Shown: positions 35,904 through 45,515, numbered from the stretch's first letter. The stretch is 64,000 nt of DNA from Hathewaya histolytica (GCF_901482605.1 NZ_LR590481.1:186001-250000); one strand, 5' to 3'. Program-made: numbers and translations. Notes: generated from the letters alone by a model not told the origin.

Positions 35904-37004
35904 TTATATTATAACTATGTCTCTTGTGAATTTATTTAGTATTTCTGGATTGCCATCCTTATCGATAACAACGATGTCTTCAATTCTCATACCAAATTTT
36001 CCAGATATATATATACCAGGTTCTATACTAAAAGCCATTCCTGGTTCTAGAATTTGTTTATTATTTTCCTTTATATATGGAGCTTCATGAACACTATATC
36101 CTATACCATGTCCAGTTCTATTCAAGAAATGTTTTCCGTGGCCAGCATCCTTTATAATATCTCTTGAAACTTTATCAACATCTCCACAAGTTACGCCAGC
36201 TTTAGCGAAGTTTTCAGCATCAGCATTAGCTTTTTTTACTATTTCATATACTCTCTTTTGCTCATCAGTAATCCCACCAATGAAGAATGTTCTAGAAGTA
36301 TCAGAACAGTACCCCTTATACTTACATCCTAGATCAAGTATAACTAAGTCTTGTTCTTCTATTACTCTAGAGTATCCGTTATAGTGAGGTTTAGAACTGT
36401 TAGGACCAGAAGCTATAATAGGTTCAAAAGAAACGCCTTCAGCACCTAGTTCATCGAAAGTTTCATATATTTTATCTTTTATATCTTTTTCAGTTATACC
36501 TGGTTTTATAAATTTAGAAAGTACCTCCATAACTTTATCAGCCATTTGAGCTGCAACTCTCATTTTTTCTATGTCTTCTTCAGGTTTTATGATTCTAAAT
36601 TCTTCTAATAAATTATGAGCGTTAAAGAATTTACCATCAAATTCATCAGCTATATCAAGCATGTTTATAGATCTTATAGCACAGTTAACTCCTATGTTTT
36701 TACCCATAAGACCAAAGTCTTTGAAAGCTTTTATAATACTTGGAACAAAGCCATCTCCATCACTCCAAATATAGTAAGTAGCATCTTCTCCTAGTTTATG
36801 AAGGATTTCTTCATAGTTTAATTCTGGAGTAACATAGAAGTACCTTCCATCTGCTAATAAGAATAAAGCTTGGAATCTTTCATCTGGAGCAGGTGAAAAA
36901 TCTAAAAGGTATACAAGGTCATTAGAAGGTCCAATGACTATTGCATCTAAATTATTTTTTTTCATTAGTGCGTAAAGATTTTCAATATATGGTGCTTGAA
37001 ACAT
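35904..37004 (-). CDS. M24 metallopeptidase, Xaa-Pro dipeptidase/aminopeptidase type
   Basis: 366 residues from the ATG at 37004, which has AGGGGTGA 5 bases upstream; a GTG three codons earlier overlaps that site. N-terminal creatinase-like domain (about 1-130), then the pita-bread catalytic domain with metal ligands in LDLGCKYKGYCSDTSRTF (two Asp), GHGIGYSVHEAPY (His), SIEPGIYI (Glu) and MRIEDIVVI (Glu). It removes N-terminal residues next to proline or splits Xaa-Pro dipeptides, helping peptide use. Single gene. Confidence 0.9.
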   Translation of the reverse strand: MFQAPYIENLYALMKKNNLDAIVIGPSNDLVYLLDFSPAPDERFQALFLLADGRYFYVTPELNYEEILHKLGEDATYYIWSDGDGFVPSIIKAFKDFGLMGKNIGVNCAIRSINMLDIADEFDGKFFNAHNLLEEFRIIKPEEDIEKMRVAAQMADKVMEVLSKFIKPGITEKDIKDKIYETFDELGAEGVSFEPIIASGPNSSKPHYNGYSRVIEEQDLVILDLGCKYKGYCSDTSRTFFIGGITDEQKRVYEIVKKANADAENFAKAGVTCGDVDKVSRDIIKDAGHGKHFLNRTGHGIGYSVHEAPYIKENNKQILEPGMAFSIEPGIYISGKFGMRIEDIVVIDKDGNPEILNKFTRDIVII

Positions 37005-37202
37005 ATGATTCACCCCTAATTATAATATTTAAATTAAGCCTTATTATAAAGGTTTAATTTACTTAATTCCCTAAGACTAATTGTATTATATTTAATTATA
37101 AAAATCCATACTATAACTATTTATAATATTAATAGTAAAATACTAAAAATAAATGTTTTGTGGTAATATAGGGGATATAGATGGAAATAGGAGAGTGAGA
37201 GC

Positions 37203-37802
37203 ATGGAAAACATAAATAATTTAATTAATAGTGGGTATGAAAAGTTAATATCCCAAAGTACTGTTGAGGCTTGCAAAGATTGGTTACAAGCTTTTGATAA
37301 AATTAAGTTATTAGCAGAGGAGAAAGGTTATAAAGATTTTGAGGACATAGAAGATGGGTTTAAATTTATAGAGAGTCTTACTAATTGGGCTCAAGATTTA
37401 GAAATGGAACTTGAGAATGCAGGTATGGAAGACAAGGAGTTCTTTAAAAAAAGAATAAGTTATGTAAATGAATTTTGTAGGACCTTTAGTGAGGTAGATC
37501 AATTTATAATAATGAACATGAACCTTGCAGAGGCAGAGTCTTATTTTGAAATTGGTGAAATTGAAAAGAGTGAGGAACTATTTGAAAAGTATAGCAAGGA
37601 ATATAAAAATTCCACATGGCCTTCCGTTAAGTGGGGTGATGTATACTGGCTTTCAAATATATTAAAGGAAAAGAAAGAACTTATTAATTTAAACAAAGCT
37701 ATGGAAGTATATAAAATGGGTCTTGGAAGAGATAAGCATGAGGATTATATACTAGAGGATAGAATTGAAGATTTAAAGGATTTTATGGAAAGATACGAAT
37801 AA
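37203..37802 (+). CDS. Unrecognised 199-residue helical protein
   Basis: GGAGAGTGAGAGC precedes the ATG. It is almost fully helical and acidic, with Trp residues in WLQAFDKIK, LTNWAQDLE and WPSVKWGDVYWLSNIL, and a segment (AEAESYFEIGEIEKSEELFEKYSKEY) that looks like one to two TPR-type helix pairs. I have no named family; it may be a TPR-like cytoplasmic adaptor. Strong terminator after it (37838-37910). Confidence 0.75.
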   Translation: MENINNLINSGYEKLISQSTVEACKDWLQAFDKIKLLAEEKGYKDFEDIEDGFKFIESLTNWAQDLEMELENAGMEDKEFFKKRISYVNEFCRTFSEVDQFIIMNMNLAEAESYFEIGEIEKSEELFEKYSKEYKNSTWPSVKWGDVYWLSNILKEKKELINLNKAMEVYKMGLGRDKHEDYILEDRIEDLKDFMERYE

Positions 37803-37837
37803 TTATTATAAGTTAAGAATGCGGGTTTAATAATAGG

Positions 37838-37910
37838 GATGCTATGGTTTATGCTTAGATTAAGGATGTTATATTTACTAAGTTTCATAAATTATAGTAT
37901 CTTTTTTATT
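37838..37910 (+). terminator. Terminator of the 37203 gene
   Basis: 16-bp stem GATGCTATGGTTTATG / CATAAATTATAGTATC using G-U pairs, then TTTTTTATTT. Confidence 0.75.
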
Positions 37911-37995
37911 TAGTTATAAATTCATTTATAACGTAAAACAATCTGTCCTTTATTTAGGAATAGTACATATATACCTTATGAAAGGAGTTGATAGT

Positions 37996-38223
37996 ATGTC
38001 AGTAATATCACAAAAATCACAAAGAGTTTTTAATGTTCAATACGCAAAAGGGATTAATGCAAAGGGAGAAGATATTATAAAAGAACAAAAGATAGGAAGT
38101 ATTAAGTTAGATGCTAAAGATGAGGATGTTTTTGCCATAGGAGAAGCTATTAAAAATATAATGGCTACTACAATATCAGGATTTATTATAAATGAAGAAG
38201 TTGAACTTATTAAACAAAACTAA
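37996..38223 (+). CDS. DUF1659 protein
   Basis: 75 residues from the ATG at 37996. The ATG at 37978 is immediately followed by AAAGGAG, which is the ribosome binding site of the later start. The sequence (RVFNVQYAKGINAKGEDIIKEQKIGSIKLDA) follows the DUF1659 pattern. Function unknown. Forms a pair with the DUF2922 gene 24 bases downstream, a common arrangement in Bacillota, normally with yvrJ. Confidence 0.82.
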   Translation: MSVISQKSQRVFNVQYAKGINAKGEDIIKEQKIGSIKLDAKDEDVFAIGEAIKNIMATTISGFIINEEVELIKQN

Positions 38224-38247
38224 TAGCTTTTATTTAGGAGGGATATA

Positions 38248-38466
38248 ATGTCTAAGGATTTAGTAATGTATTTTTTAAATGATTTGGGGGCTAAGTGTCC
38301 TTTAAGAATTAAGAATGTTAAGGAAGATGTAGATGAAAATTCAGTTGAGATGCTAATGGATTTAATACTTGCAAAGGACGTTTTTAAGATTAAAGAGGGT
38401 TCTATAAAAGTTAAACAATATGCAGAACTTATAGATACAAAGATAGAAAAGTATGATTTTAAATAA
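38248..38466 (+). CDS. DUF2922 protein
   Basis: 72 residues, ATG with AGGAGGG. Sequence LVMYFLNDLGAKCPLRIKNVKEDVDENSVEMLMDLILAKDVFKIKEG matches DUF2922: short, starts with a beta strand of the form 'L-x-M-x-F-x-x', then 'L-x-I-x-x-x-K-x-D'. Function unknown. Second gene of the DUF1659/DUF2922 pair and ends at a terminator. Confidence 0.82.
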   Translation: MSKDLVMYFLNDLGAKCPLRIKNVKEDVDENSVEMLMDLILAKDVFKIKEGSIKVKQYAELIDTKIEKYDFK

Positions 38467-38477
38467 ATGGGTATAAT

Positions 38478-38510
38478 AAAGGTGCATCGAATTTTTCGGT
38501 GCACTTTTAT
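38478..38510 (+). terminator. Terminator of the DUF1659/DUF2922 pair
   Basis: AAAGGTGCATCGA / TCGGTGCACTTTT with an ATTTT loop and a wobble pair, followed by TTTTAT. Confidence 0.85.
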
Positions 38511-38715
38511 ATATAGAAAAAATCAATAGATTTTTAATTATGTATTGGTTTTTTAAATTAGACAAATGGTATATAATAAATAATAATAATATTGAAATAA
38601 ATTGCAACAAGTTTAAAATCATTGTAGATAAATGTTATAAATATGTTTACAAAAATCTTTAACATATCTATGTTTATGATTTAATTTAAGACATAAATAA
38701 AAAAGGAGATATAAG

Positions 38716-40008
38716 ATGAAAAGATTTACTAAGATTTTATCTATCTTTCTTTTAGCATCAGTATGTACTATGTCTCTAGCAGCTTGTACAGGAACTAAGG
38801 GAGAGAAAAAAGAATCTGCTAAGAATCAAAAAGAAGAAACACTTAAGTTATGGCTTCCTCCAATTGGGGAAAATGATAAACCAGTTTGGGAACCAATACT
38901 AAAAGAGTTTGAAGAGAAAAATAAATGTAAGGTAGATCTTGAGATAATACCGTGGGAGAATTACCCAGAAAAGTATGCTACAGCAATAGCGGCAGGAGAA
39001 GGTCCTGATGTTGGATATATGTATGCTGAAATGTTTCCACAGTTTATAGAAATGAAGGCTGTAGAAGATTTAACTCCTTATTTAAAGAAAGAAGACTATG
39101 ATAAGTATACTTACATAGAAGATGGAAAGATGTTGGGTGGACTTTATGGCCTTGCTATAGAAGCAGCAAATCCAGCAGTTTTATATTATAATAAAGATAT
39201 TTTAAATAAACTAGGTGAAAAACCACCAGTAACATGGGAAGACTTTAGAAGAATTAGTAAGAAAGCTACTAAAGATACTAATGGTGATGGGAAAATAGAC
39301 CAATGGGGCTTTGCTCAAGGTTGGGGTCAAAAGTTTTTTGGAGACTTAAACTGGAACTGGTATGGATTCCTATGGCAAGCAGGTGGGGAACTTTACAATA
39401 AGGATTTAAAAACTGTAAGATTTAATGATGAGGCAGGACAAAAAACTGCACAATTATTATATGATTTAAAATTTACAGATAAGGTTCTTCCAAATGATCA
39501 TATGGGTAAAACAAATAAGGAAATGTTACAATCACATTTTGGAAATGGTAATGCTGCTTTCTGTATTTATCTATCTTCAGCAGCCGGAGAAATTTTAGAT
39601 AAATCATTCCCAAAACTTAATTATGGATTTATAACATCATTACAGGATAAAACAAAAGGAACATTTGCATCAGTAGACCAATTAGTATTAATGTCAAAGG
39701 CTAAGAATAAAAAATTAGCATTCAATTTAATGGAACATATGTTAAACAAAGAATCTATGACAAAATTCCATAAATATCATCCAAGAGCTCCTATTACAAA
39801 GGATGAGCCGTATCAAGGAGATCCTCGTTTAAAGGAAATGGTTGAAAAAGAAAAGGGAGTATATAGACCGCTTGTAGTTGCACCTCATGGTGTTGAAGTT
39901 TATGAAAACTTATGGAAGGAATTACAAAGAATGATGTCTGGACAAACAACTCCAAAGAAAGCACTTGATGATGCAGCTAAATATTCTAATGATTTACTAG
40001 CAAAATAA
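38716..40008 (+). CDS. ABC transporter sugar-type solute-binding lipoprotein
   Basis: 430 residues. Lipoprotein signal with cleavage before C24 (SLAAC). The mature part is a family 1 carbohydrate-binding protein: LKLWLPPIGENDKPVWEPILKEFEEK, then AIAAGEGPDVGYMYAEMFPQF, KPPVTWEDFRR and DTNGDGKIDQWGFAQGWGQ. Aromatic-rich loops (WNWYGFLWQAGG) suit a sugar ligand; the sugar is not known. AAAGGAG precedes ATG. A hairpin after the gene partly separates it from the permeases. Confidence 0.92.
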   Translation: MKRFTKILSIFLLASVCTMSLAACTGTKGEKKESAKNQKEETLKLWLPPIGENDKPVWEPILKEFEEKNKCKVDLEIIPWENYPEKYATAIAAGEGPDVGYMYAEMFPQFIEMKAVEDLTPYLKKEDYDKYTYIEDGKMLGGLYGLAIEAANPAVLYYNKDILNKLGEKPPVTWEDFRRISKKATKDTNGDGKIDQWGFAQGWGQKFFGDLNWNWYGFLWQAGGELYNKDLKTVRFNDEAGQKTAQLLYDLKFTDKVLPNDHMGKTNKEMLQSHFGNGNAAFCIYLSSAAGEILDKSFPKLNYGFITSLQDKTKGTFASVDQLVLMSKAKNKKLAFNLMEHMLNKESMTKFHKYHPRAPITKDEPYQGDPRLKEMVEKEKGVYRPLVVAPHGVEVYENLWKELQRMMSGQTTPKKALDDAAKYSNDLLAK

Positions 40009-40022
40009 TAATATGGTAAAGT

Positions 40023-40055
40023 AAAGGAAACAGGCATGGTGCTTGTTTCCTTTAT
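40023..40055 (+). terminator. Hairpin between the binding protein and permease genes
   Basis: AAAGGAAACAGGC / GCTTGTTTCCTTT (one mismatch) with an ATGGT loop, followed by ATTAATAATT. Probably a leaky terminator that gives more binding protein than permease. Confidence 0.65.
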
Positions 40056-40092
40056 TAATAATTAATTCTAAATACTAGTTAAGGAGAGGATT

Positions 40093-40980
40093 ATGAATAA
40101 GTATAAAAAAAGATTTAAAAATATAAGTTCTTATGGGTATATACTTCCACTTGGTATTATATTAACTAGTTTTTATGTTATACCTATTTTAATGTCTATT
40201 TATTTTAGTTTTACAAAATATAACATTATGTCTGCACCAAAGTTCATAGGCTTAGACAACTACGCCTCTCTATTTAAAAGTAAGGTTTTTTTAGAGTCTT
40301 TAAAAAATACAGCTATTTATACTTTTGGTGTAGTTCCAGTGCAAACTATTCTAGCTATGCTTATGGCTATTTGGCTAACGAAGAGAAAGGGTAAGATATC
40401 GAATTTAATAAGAGGTGTTATGTTTATTCCTGTTATATCATCTATGGTATTAATAAGCATAATTTGGAGGCTACTACTTACAGGAGGAGATGCTCCCATT
40501 GCTAAATTATTTTCTTTTCTTAATTTAACTATGCCAGATTTTTTAGGAAGTGCTAATTTAGCTCTTCCCACTTTAATGGGCATAGCAATATGGAAAAATG
40601 TTGGATACTTTATGGTTATATATATTGCTGCTATTATGGATATTCCTAAAAGTTACTATGAGGCAGCTAGGGTAGACGGTGCTAGTAAATGGGAAGAGTT
40701 CTGGAACATTACAGTACCTATGCTTAAACCCACTACTATAATGGTTGTGTTTTTAGGAATCATATGGTCATTCCAAAGTTTTGATATAGTATACACACTA
40801 ACTGGAGGGGGACCAGGAACAGCAACCATGACATTAGTACTTCATATATACAATTTAGCATTTAAACAATTTAATGCAGGAGAGGCTATGGCAGTGGCTA
40901 ATATATTATTTTTTATTATCGCTATAATTTCAATATTCCAGAAGAAGTTTTTAAGAAAAGAAGAATCTACATATTATTAA
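40093..40980 (+). CDS. ABC sugar transporter permease (MalF/UgpA type)
   Basis: 295 residues with six membrane segments. The ATPase-contact EAA loop is seen as YYEAARVDGASKWEEFWNITVPMLKP (about residues 190-215). GGAGAGG precedes ATG. It forms the membrane channel with the next gene product. Family members act with a MsmX-like ATPase, and no ATPase gene is present in this locus. Confidence 0.93.
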   Translation: MNKYKKRFKNISSYGYILPLGIILTSFYVIPILMSIYFSFTKYNIMSAPKFIGLDNYASLFKSKVFLESLKNTAIYTFGVVPVQTILAMLMAIWLTKRKGKISNLIRGVMFIPVISSMVLISIIWRLLLTGGDAPIAKLFSFLNLTMPDFLGSANLALPTLMGIAIWKNVGYFMVIYIAAIMDIPKSYYEAARVDGASKWEEFWNITVPMLKPTTIMVVFLGIIWSFQSFDIVYTLTGGGPGTATMTLVLHIYNLAFKQFNAGEAMAVANILFFIIAIISIFQKKFLRKEESTYY

Positions 40981-40992
40981 AGGAGGCTTAAG

Positions 40993-41799
40993 ATGAGAAG
41001 TGCTAAAAGAATAATAGGAGATATTTTGCTACTTATAATAGGAAGTGTAATGATAGTACCTTTTTTATATATGATAATAACATCATTTAAGATTACGTAC
41101 ACATATAGCTTTGATTTTTCTTTAAGCAATCTAACTCTAAAAAATTATATGGCAATATTTAAGGATACTAATTTTTTCATTTATTTTATAAATAGTTTCA
41201 TAATTGCTATTTTGGGAGTTATTTTAACAGTTACATTTAGTAGTTTAGCAGCTTATGCTTTTGCAAAAAAAGATTTTAAAGGTAATAATAAAATTTTTTT
41301 CTTTATGATAGCTACTTTAATAATACCCTCACAGGTTACAATGATTCCACTATATATCATAATGAAGAATTTGGGATGGATAAATACATATTATGCATTA
41401 ATACTTCCAATACCAACAGCTTTTGGTGTGTTTTTAATGAGGCAGGCTATTTTAAATATACCAAATGATTTAATAGAAGCTGCGAGAATAGATGGATACT
41501 CTGATTTTCAAATATTTATTTATATAGTATTACCATTAATTAAGCCAGCAATATTAACTCTTTCTATATTTACTTTTATAGGTGCTTGGAATGAGTTTTT
41601 ATGGCCACTAATAGTTACTACTAAGGATTCTATGAGGACGCTTACAGTGGGAATGTCTACACTTCAGGCGCAGTATATTGTAAATTATGGAATGGTTATG
41701 GCAGGAGCAACTTTAACATTTATACCTTCATTTATATTTTATTTAGTTCTCCAAAGTAAGTTTATAGAAGGAGTAACTTTGTCAGGAGTAAAAGGATAA
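40993..41799 (+). CDS. ABC sugar transporter permease (MalG/UgpE type)
   Basis: 268 residues with six membrane segments and the EAA loop LIEAARIDGYSDFQIFIYIVLPLIKPA (about 160-186). AAAGGAGG precedes ATG. A 12-base gap after the first permease. Together with the upstream binding protein it makes a carbohydrate importer that must borrow an ATPase from elsewhere. Gap of 26 bases to the acetyltransferase gene. Confidence 0.93.
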   Translation: MRSAKRIIGDILLLIIGSVMIVPFLYMIITSFKITYTYSFDFSLSNLTLKNYMAIFKDTNFFIYFINSFIIAILGVILTVTFSSLAAYAFAKKDFKGNNKIFFFMIATLIIPSQVTMIPLYIIMKNLGWINTYYALILPIPTAFGVFLMRQAILNIPNDLIEAARIDGYSDFQIFIYIVLPLIKPAILTLSIFTFIGAWNEFLWPLIVTTKDSMRTLTVGMSTLQAQYIVNYGMVMAGATLTFIPSFIFYLVLQSKFIEGVTLSGVKG

Positions 41800-41825
41800 A
41801 GAGTTAATTTAAAGGGGGATTTCAA

Positions 41826-42983
41826 ATGGAAGGGCCAAGAAGTGCTAAAAAAGATGAGTTTAGCAAGGTTTTAGAACTTATAAATCATGTTTTTAGAATA
41901 AGCAGGGGACATAAACCTACTATGCAACAGGAATTTCCTTTACTTATAAATGAAAATAATACAGATAATATGATTGTTATGTTAGATGAAGATACATGTA
42001 TATCTACAGTAAACTACATGCATGAAGATATACTAATCCAAGGGACTAGAGTTAATGGAGCATCTATCGGAGGGGTATGTACTTTAGAGGATTATAGAAA
42101 ATTTGGATATTCATCTAGAATATTAGATAAAGTAGAAGAAAAAATGTTTAATGAGAAAGTAGACTTTACATTAATATCTGGAGAAAGAAGTCTTTACAGA
42201 AGAAGAGGATGCAAAGTAGTTAAAAACTTTTATAACTATAGTTTACATCCTAAAAAAGAGGAGATGGATTTTCAATTAGTACCATATGAAAATTGGCATC
42301 TACTTCATATGGTGGATATGTATAATAGTAAGTCAACTAGGTATTGTAGATCATTAGAAGAGTTTAAAACCTTACTTCACTCTGCCACTATACCTTGGGG
42401 TAATTTCTCATATAGAAAATATACCATATTAGGTAAGGAAGGTGGATTTCATTTTGAACAGGGAATTAAGGTTTTGGGATATATAGTAGTTAGAATCATG
42501 AGTGAAGAAGCAGATAAATATGGTGAGGTAGTAGAAGCAGCTGGAAATTCTCATATGTTAAGTAAAGCATTTAGGAATATAGCCAATGACCTATATTTGA
42601 GCAGAATAACGTATAACGTACATTTAAGAGATAGAGAAGCATATCTTTATGATTATGATAAAATCACATTTGGAAATATGGGTGGAACGGTAAAGATAAT
42701 TAATTTTAAAAATTTTATGGAAAACTTAAGACCTTTATTTTATCAATATGAGGAAAAGTCCATAGTAGATAATATGGAATTTTATGAAGAAAGCAATCAA
42801 TGTATTTTTAAATATAAGGAAGAAATTTTAAAGATAGAAGATAAAGAAGCTATAACTAATCTAGTGTTTGCAGGACCTATGGCAGAAAAGTTAAATTACA
42901 AGGATGTACCCACTATAGAAAAGTTTATAAAGGTAAACTTTCCAATACCTTTTGTGTGGCCATACAATTTAAATTATCAGTAA
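41826..42983 (+). CDS. GNAT-family acetyltransferase (Eis-like two-domain layout)
   Basis: 385 residues, ATG with AAAGGGGGA. N-terminal GNAT fold about 1-150, with the acetyl-CoA loop seen as LEDYRKFGYSSRILDKVEEKM, followed by FTLISGERSLYRRRGC. Residues 160-385 form a second region with a sterol-carrier-like ending, as in Eis-type proteins. Substrate not known; the position inside a sugar ABC operon suggests acetylation of an amino sugar or of a sugar-linked compound, which is only inference. Confidence 0.8.
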   Translation: MEGPRSAKKDEFSKVLELINHVFRISRGHKPTMQQEFPLLINENNTDNMIVMLDEDTCISTVNYMHEDILIQGTRVNGASIGGVCTLEDYRKFGYSSRILDKVEEKMFNEKVDFTLISGERSLYRRRGCKVVKNFYNYSLHPKKEEMDFQLVPYENWHLLHMVDMYNSKSTRYCRSLEEFKTLLHSATIPWGNFSYRKYTILGKEGGFHFEQGIKVLGYIVVRIMSEEADKYGEVVEAAGNSHMLSKAFRNIANDLYLSRITYNVHLRDREAYLYDYDKITFGNMGGTVKIINFKNFMENLRPLFYQYEEKSIVDNMEFYEESNQCIFKYKEEILKIEDKEAITNLVFAGPMAEKLNYKDVPTIEKFIKVNFPIPFVWPYNLNYQ

Positions 42984-43048
42984 AAACTTAAATAAGAACT
43001 TTTCTATTTAAATTTAACCATTTGCTAGTTAATAAAGGGAGTGTGTGA

Positions 43049-44776
43049 ATGTTAAGCTATACATTAAAAGATTCATCATATAAACATAAGAAGTATGAAA
43101 GAATAAATTCAGAAGAGTGGATAGAGAAATTTATAGATTTAATAGTATTAAAAGGGGAAGAATTTGCATTTCAATTACTACTTAGACATAATGAAGAAAT
43201 TTATTATAACTTATCAAATAATGGAGAATTAAGTTTTAGAGGACTTAATACTAGAATAAGAATAGAAATGGAAGTTCCAAATGAATTAAAAAAGAACTTT
43301 AAAATAAATTTTGAGGGATATGTAAAAGATGATGATGATTCATATGTTGCCGATCCTATTTTAAGAGATAGTGGTATGCTAGTGGAACAAGGATTATCAC
43401 AAGCTCTTTGGGTGCAAGGTAAGGTTTCACAAAATTGTAGTCTAAAAGAATTTCATATAATTATAAGATTATATGAACAAAAAGGATACGGAGATGAGAT
43501 TTTATTAACAGAAATAGCGAATAAGGTAGAGGTTTTAGATAGTGTTTTAAAACCTATAAAAGAAGGGGAATTTTTTTTAGATCTCTGGCAACATCCAAGT
43601 AATATAGCTAGGATGTATAAGACTAGATTATGGTCTAAGGAGCACTTTGAAATTATTGAAAACTATATAAAATATTTATCAGAATTTGGTCAAAGAGTGG
43701 TTACACTTATAGCATCAGACTATGCATGGGCAGGACAGGGTTGCTATAAGGTAATAGAGAACCCATCAAATCTTTTTGAATATAATATGGTGATAATTTT
43801 TAAAGAAGAAAATGGAGAGTTTTCTTATGATTTTTCCATAATAGACACTTATATTAATATTTGTTTTAAACATGGAATAGATAGGGAGATAGATGTATTC
43901 GGATTATTATGTAATTGGGGAGCTTTTGAATTTGGAAACCCAGTTGATGAAAGTTATAGTCCTATAAGATTAAATTATTATGATAAGTTAGATAAAAGCT
44001 TCAAGTTTATAAATAATAAGTTAGACTTAGAATATTATATAAAGGCATTATTTAAGTATTTAAAGGATAAAGGCGTATGGGATAAAGTTCGCATAATTTG
44101 TGATGAACCTAATAGTTTAGAGGCATTTAAGAAATCAGTAGAATTAATTGATAAAGCTTGCTGTGGAGAGAATGTACAATATAAGGTTGCTTATCATGAT
44201 GATAAATTTTTAAATAATTATAATGGATATATAAAGGATTCTTCATTAAGTTTAGGACTTGTGATTAAAAATGAAAGCTCCATAAATAAGATTAAAACTT
44301 CTGGAGGAATATGTACTTTTTATGTTTGTTGCTTTCCTTCAAAACCAAATACATTTTTATCATCACCTTTAATTGAAAATAGAATTATGCCTTGGCTTGC
44401 ATATTATTTTAACCTAGATGGATTTTTAAGATGGAATTACACAGTATGGCCTGAGAATCCGTACAATGAACCAAGCTATAAGTTCCCAACATGGAAAGCT
44501 GGAGACATGTACTTTGTATATCCAGGTAGTGATTTAAAACCAATAACATCTACAAGATTTGAGAACTTAAAATTTGGAATTCAGGATTATATGATATTTA
44601 AACTTGTAGAAGAAAAGGGCTATAAAAAAGAGGATATAATAAACAACTATTTACTAAAAGTTCTAGGAGAAAAATCAAAAATGCAAATCTTAGAAAGAAA
44701 TGAAGTGAAAATGAACCATTCATTAGATACGAAGTTATATAAAAATATAAGAGATGAATTGATAAATTTGTTGTAA
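43049..44776 (+). CDS. DUF4091 protein (glycoside-hydrolase-like)
   Basis: 575 residues with no signal peptide, so it would act in the cytoplasm. A beta-rich N-terminal part about 1-165 is followed by a TIM-barrel-like region about 175-480 (FLDLWQHPSNIARMYK, DREIDVFGLLCNWGAFEFGNP, YFNLDGFLRWNYTVWPENPY) and the DUF4091 ending RFENLKFGIQDYMIFKLVEEKG. Similar proteins are usually listed as possible glycosidases, no activity being proven for most. GGGAGTG precedes ATG. Last gene of the sugar uptake operon. Confidence 0.8.
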   Translation: MLSYTLKDSSYKHKKYERINSEEWIEKFIDLIVLKGEEFAFQLLLRHNEEIYYNLSNNGELSFRGLNTRIRIEMEVPNELKKNFKINFEGYVKDDDDSYVADPILRDSGMLVEQGLSQALWVQGKVSQNCSLKEFHIIIRLYEQKGYGDEILLTEIANKVEVLDSVLKPIKEGEFFLDLWQHPSNIARMYKTRLWSKEHFEIIENYIKYLSEFGQRVVTLIASDYAWAGQGCYKVIENPSNLFEYNMVIIFKEENGEFSYDFSIIDTYINICFKHGIDREIDVFGLLCNWGAFEFGNPVDESYSPIRLNYYDKLDKSFKFINNKLDLEYYIKALFKYLKDKGVWDKVRIICDEPNSLEAFKKSVELIDKACCGENVQYKVAYHDDKFLNNYNGYIKDSSLSLGLVIKNESSINKIKTSGGICTFYVCCFPSKPNTFLSSPLIENRIMPWLAYYFNLDGFLRWNYTVWPENPYNEPSYKFPTWKAGDMYFVYPGSDLKPITSTRFENLKFGIQDYMIFKLVEEKGYKKEDIINNYLLKVLGEKSKMQILERNEVKMNHSLDTKLYKNIRDELINLL

Positions 44777-44897
44777 GAAAACATATGATTTAATAAAGTA
44801 ATAAGTTATATAATAGAACATGTGATTAACTTGTATAAAACTTTAGATTTCCACCCATAATACTTATAAATAAAGTTAGTAAAAGGTAGGGAATATA

Positions 44898-45464
44898 ATG
44901 GGCATCTTTATTTTAACGAGTTCTTTATATAAGTTTATAATAGAGAGTTTTGGACTTAACGAATTATTTTTTTACTTTATGTTTTACTCATTTTGTGGAT
45001 GGATAATTGAGAATTTATATTCTTTTTTTACAAAAGGAGTTTTTAAAAAAGAGATTTTTTTAAAGGGGCCTTTCAAACCTATGTATGGAAGTGCTCCTGT
45101 TATTTTATTGGTACTTCTAAGTAAAACTAAAAACTGGTTTTTAATAATTTTATTATGCTTTTTAGTGCCTTCATTTGTGGAGTACATAAGTGGGTTTTTA
45201 TTAGAAAAGCTTTTTAATAGGAAATGGTGGGATTATTCAGATATGCCAATGCAATTGCATGGGTATATATCTTTAAGGTTTTCTGTGTATTGGATATTTT
45301 TAAGTTTATTAATGCTATACATAATACATCCTCTTGTAAGGGGATTATATCTAAGGATATCCTATCTTTGGACACTTTTAAGTCCCTTAGTATTTATTTA
45401 TTTTATATCAGACTTACTCTTTACTATAATTTCTTTAAGAAGAGAGAAAAGTAATATATTTTGA
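44898..45464 (+). CDS. CmpB-like (PF06541) membrane protein
   Basis: 188 residues with about five membrane segments. Family pattern present: FYFMFYSFCGWIIENLYSF, FKKEIFLKGPFKPMYGSAPVI, FVEYISGFLLEKLFNRKWWDYSD. These proteins are listed as putative ABC permeases, but there is no ATPase partner here and the function is unknown. Start ATG with GTAGGG. Its stop codon is inside the terminator hairpin. Confidence 0.85.
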   Translation: MGIFILTSSLYKFIIESFGLNELFFYFMFYSFCGWIIENLYSFFTKGVFKKEIFLKGPFKPMYGSAPVILLVLLSKTKNWFLIILLCFLVPSFVEYISGFLLEKLFNRKWWDYSDMPMQLHGYISLRFSVYWIFLSLLMLYIIHPLVRGLYLRISYLWTLLSPLVFIYFISDLLFTIISLRREKSNIF

Positions 45465-45515
45465 AAAGCTCCCTGTAAAGTAGACAGGGGGCTTTTCAAT
45501 TTGTATGGGGTTTTA
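45461..45515 (+). terminator. Terminator of the CmpB-like gene
   Basis: 16-base arms TTGAAAAGCTCCCTGT / ACAGGGGGCTTTTCAA (one wobble) with a 7-base loop, then TTTG and a T run at 45509-45519. The stop codon lies in the first arm. Confidence 0.85.
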
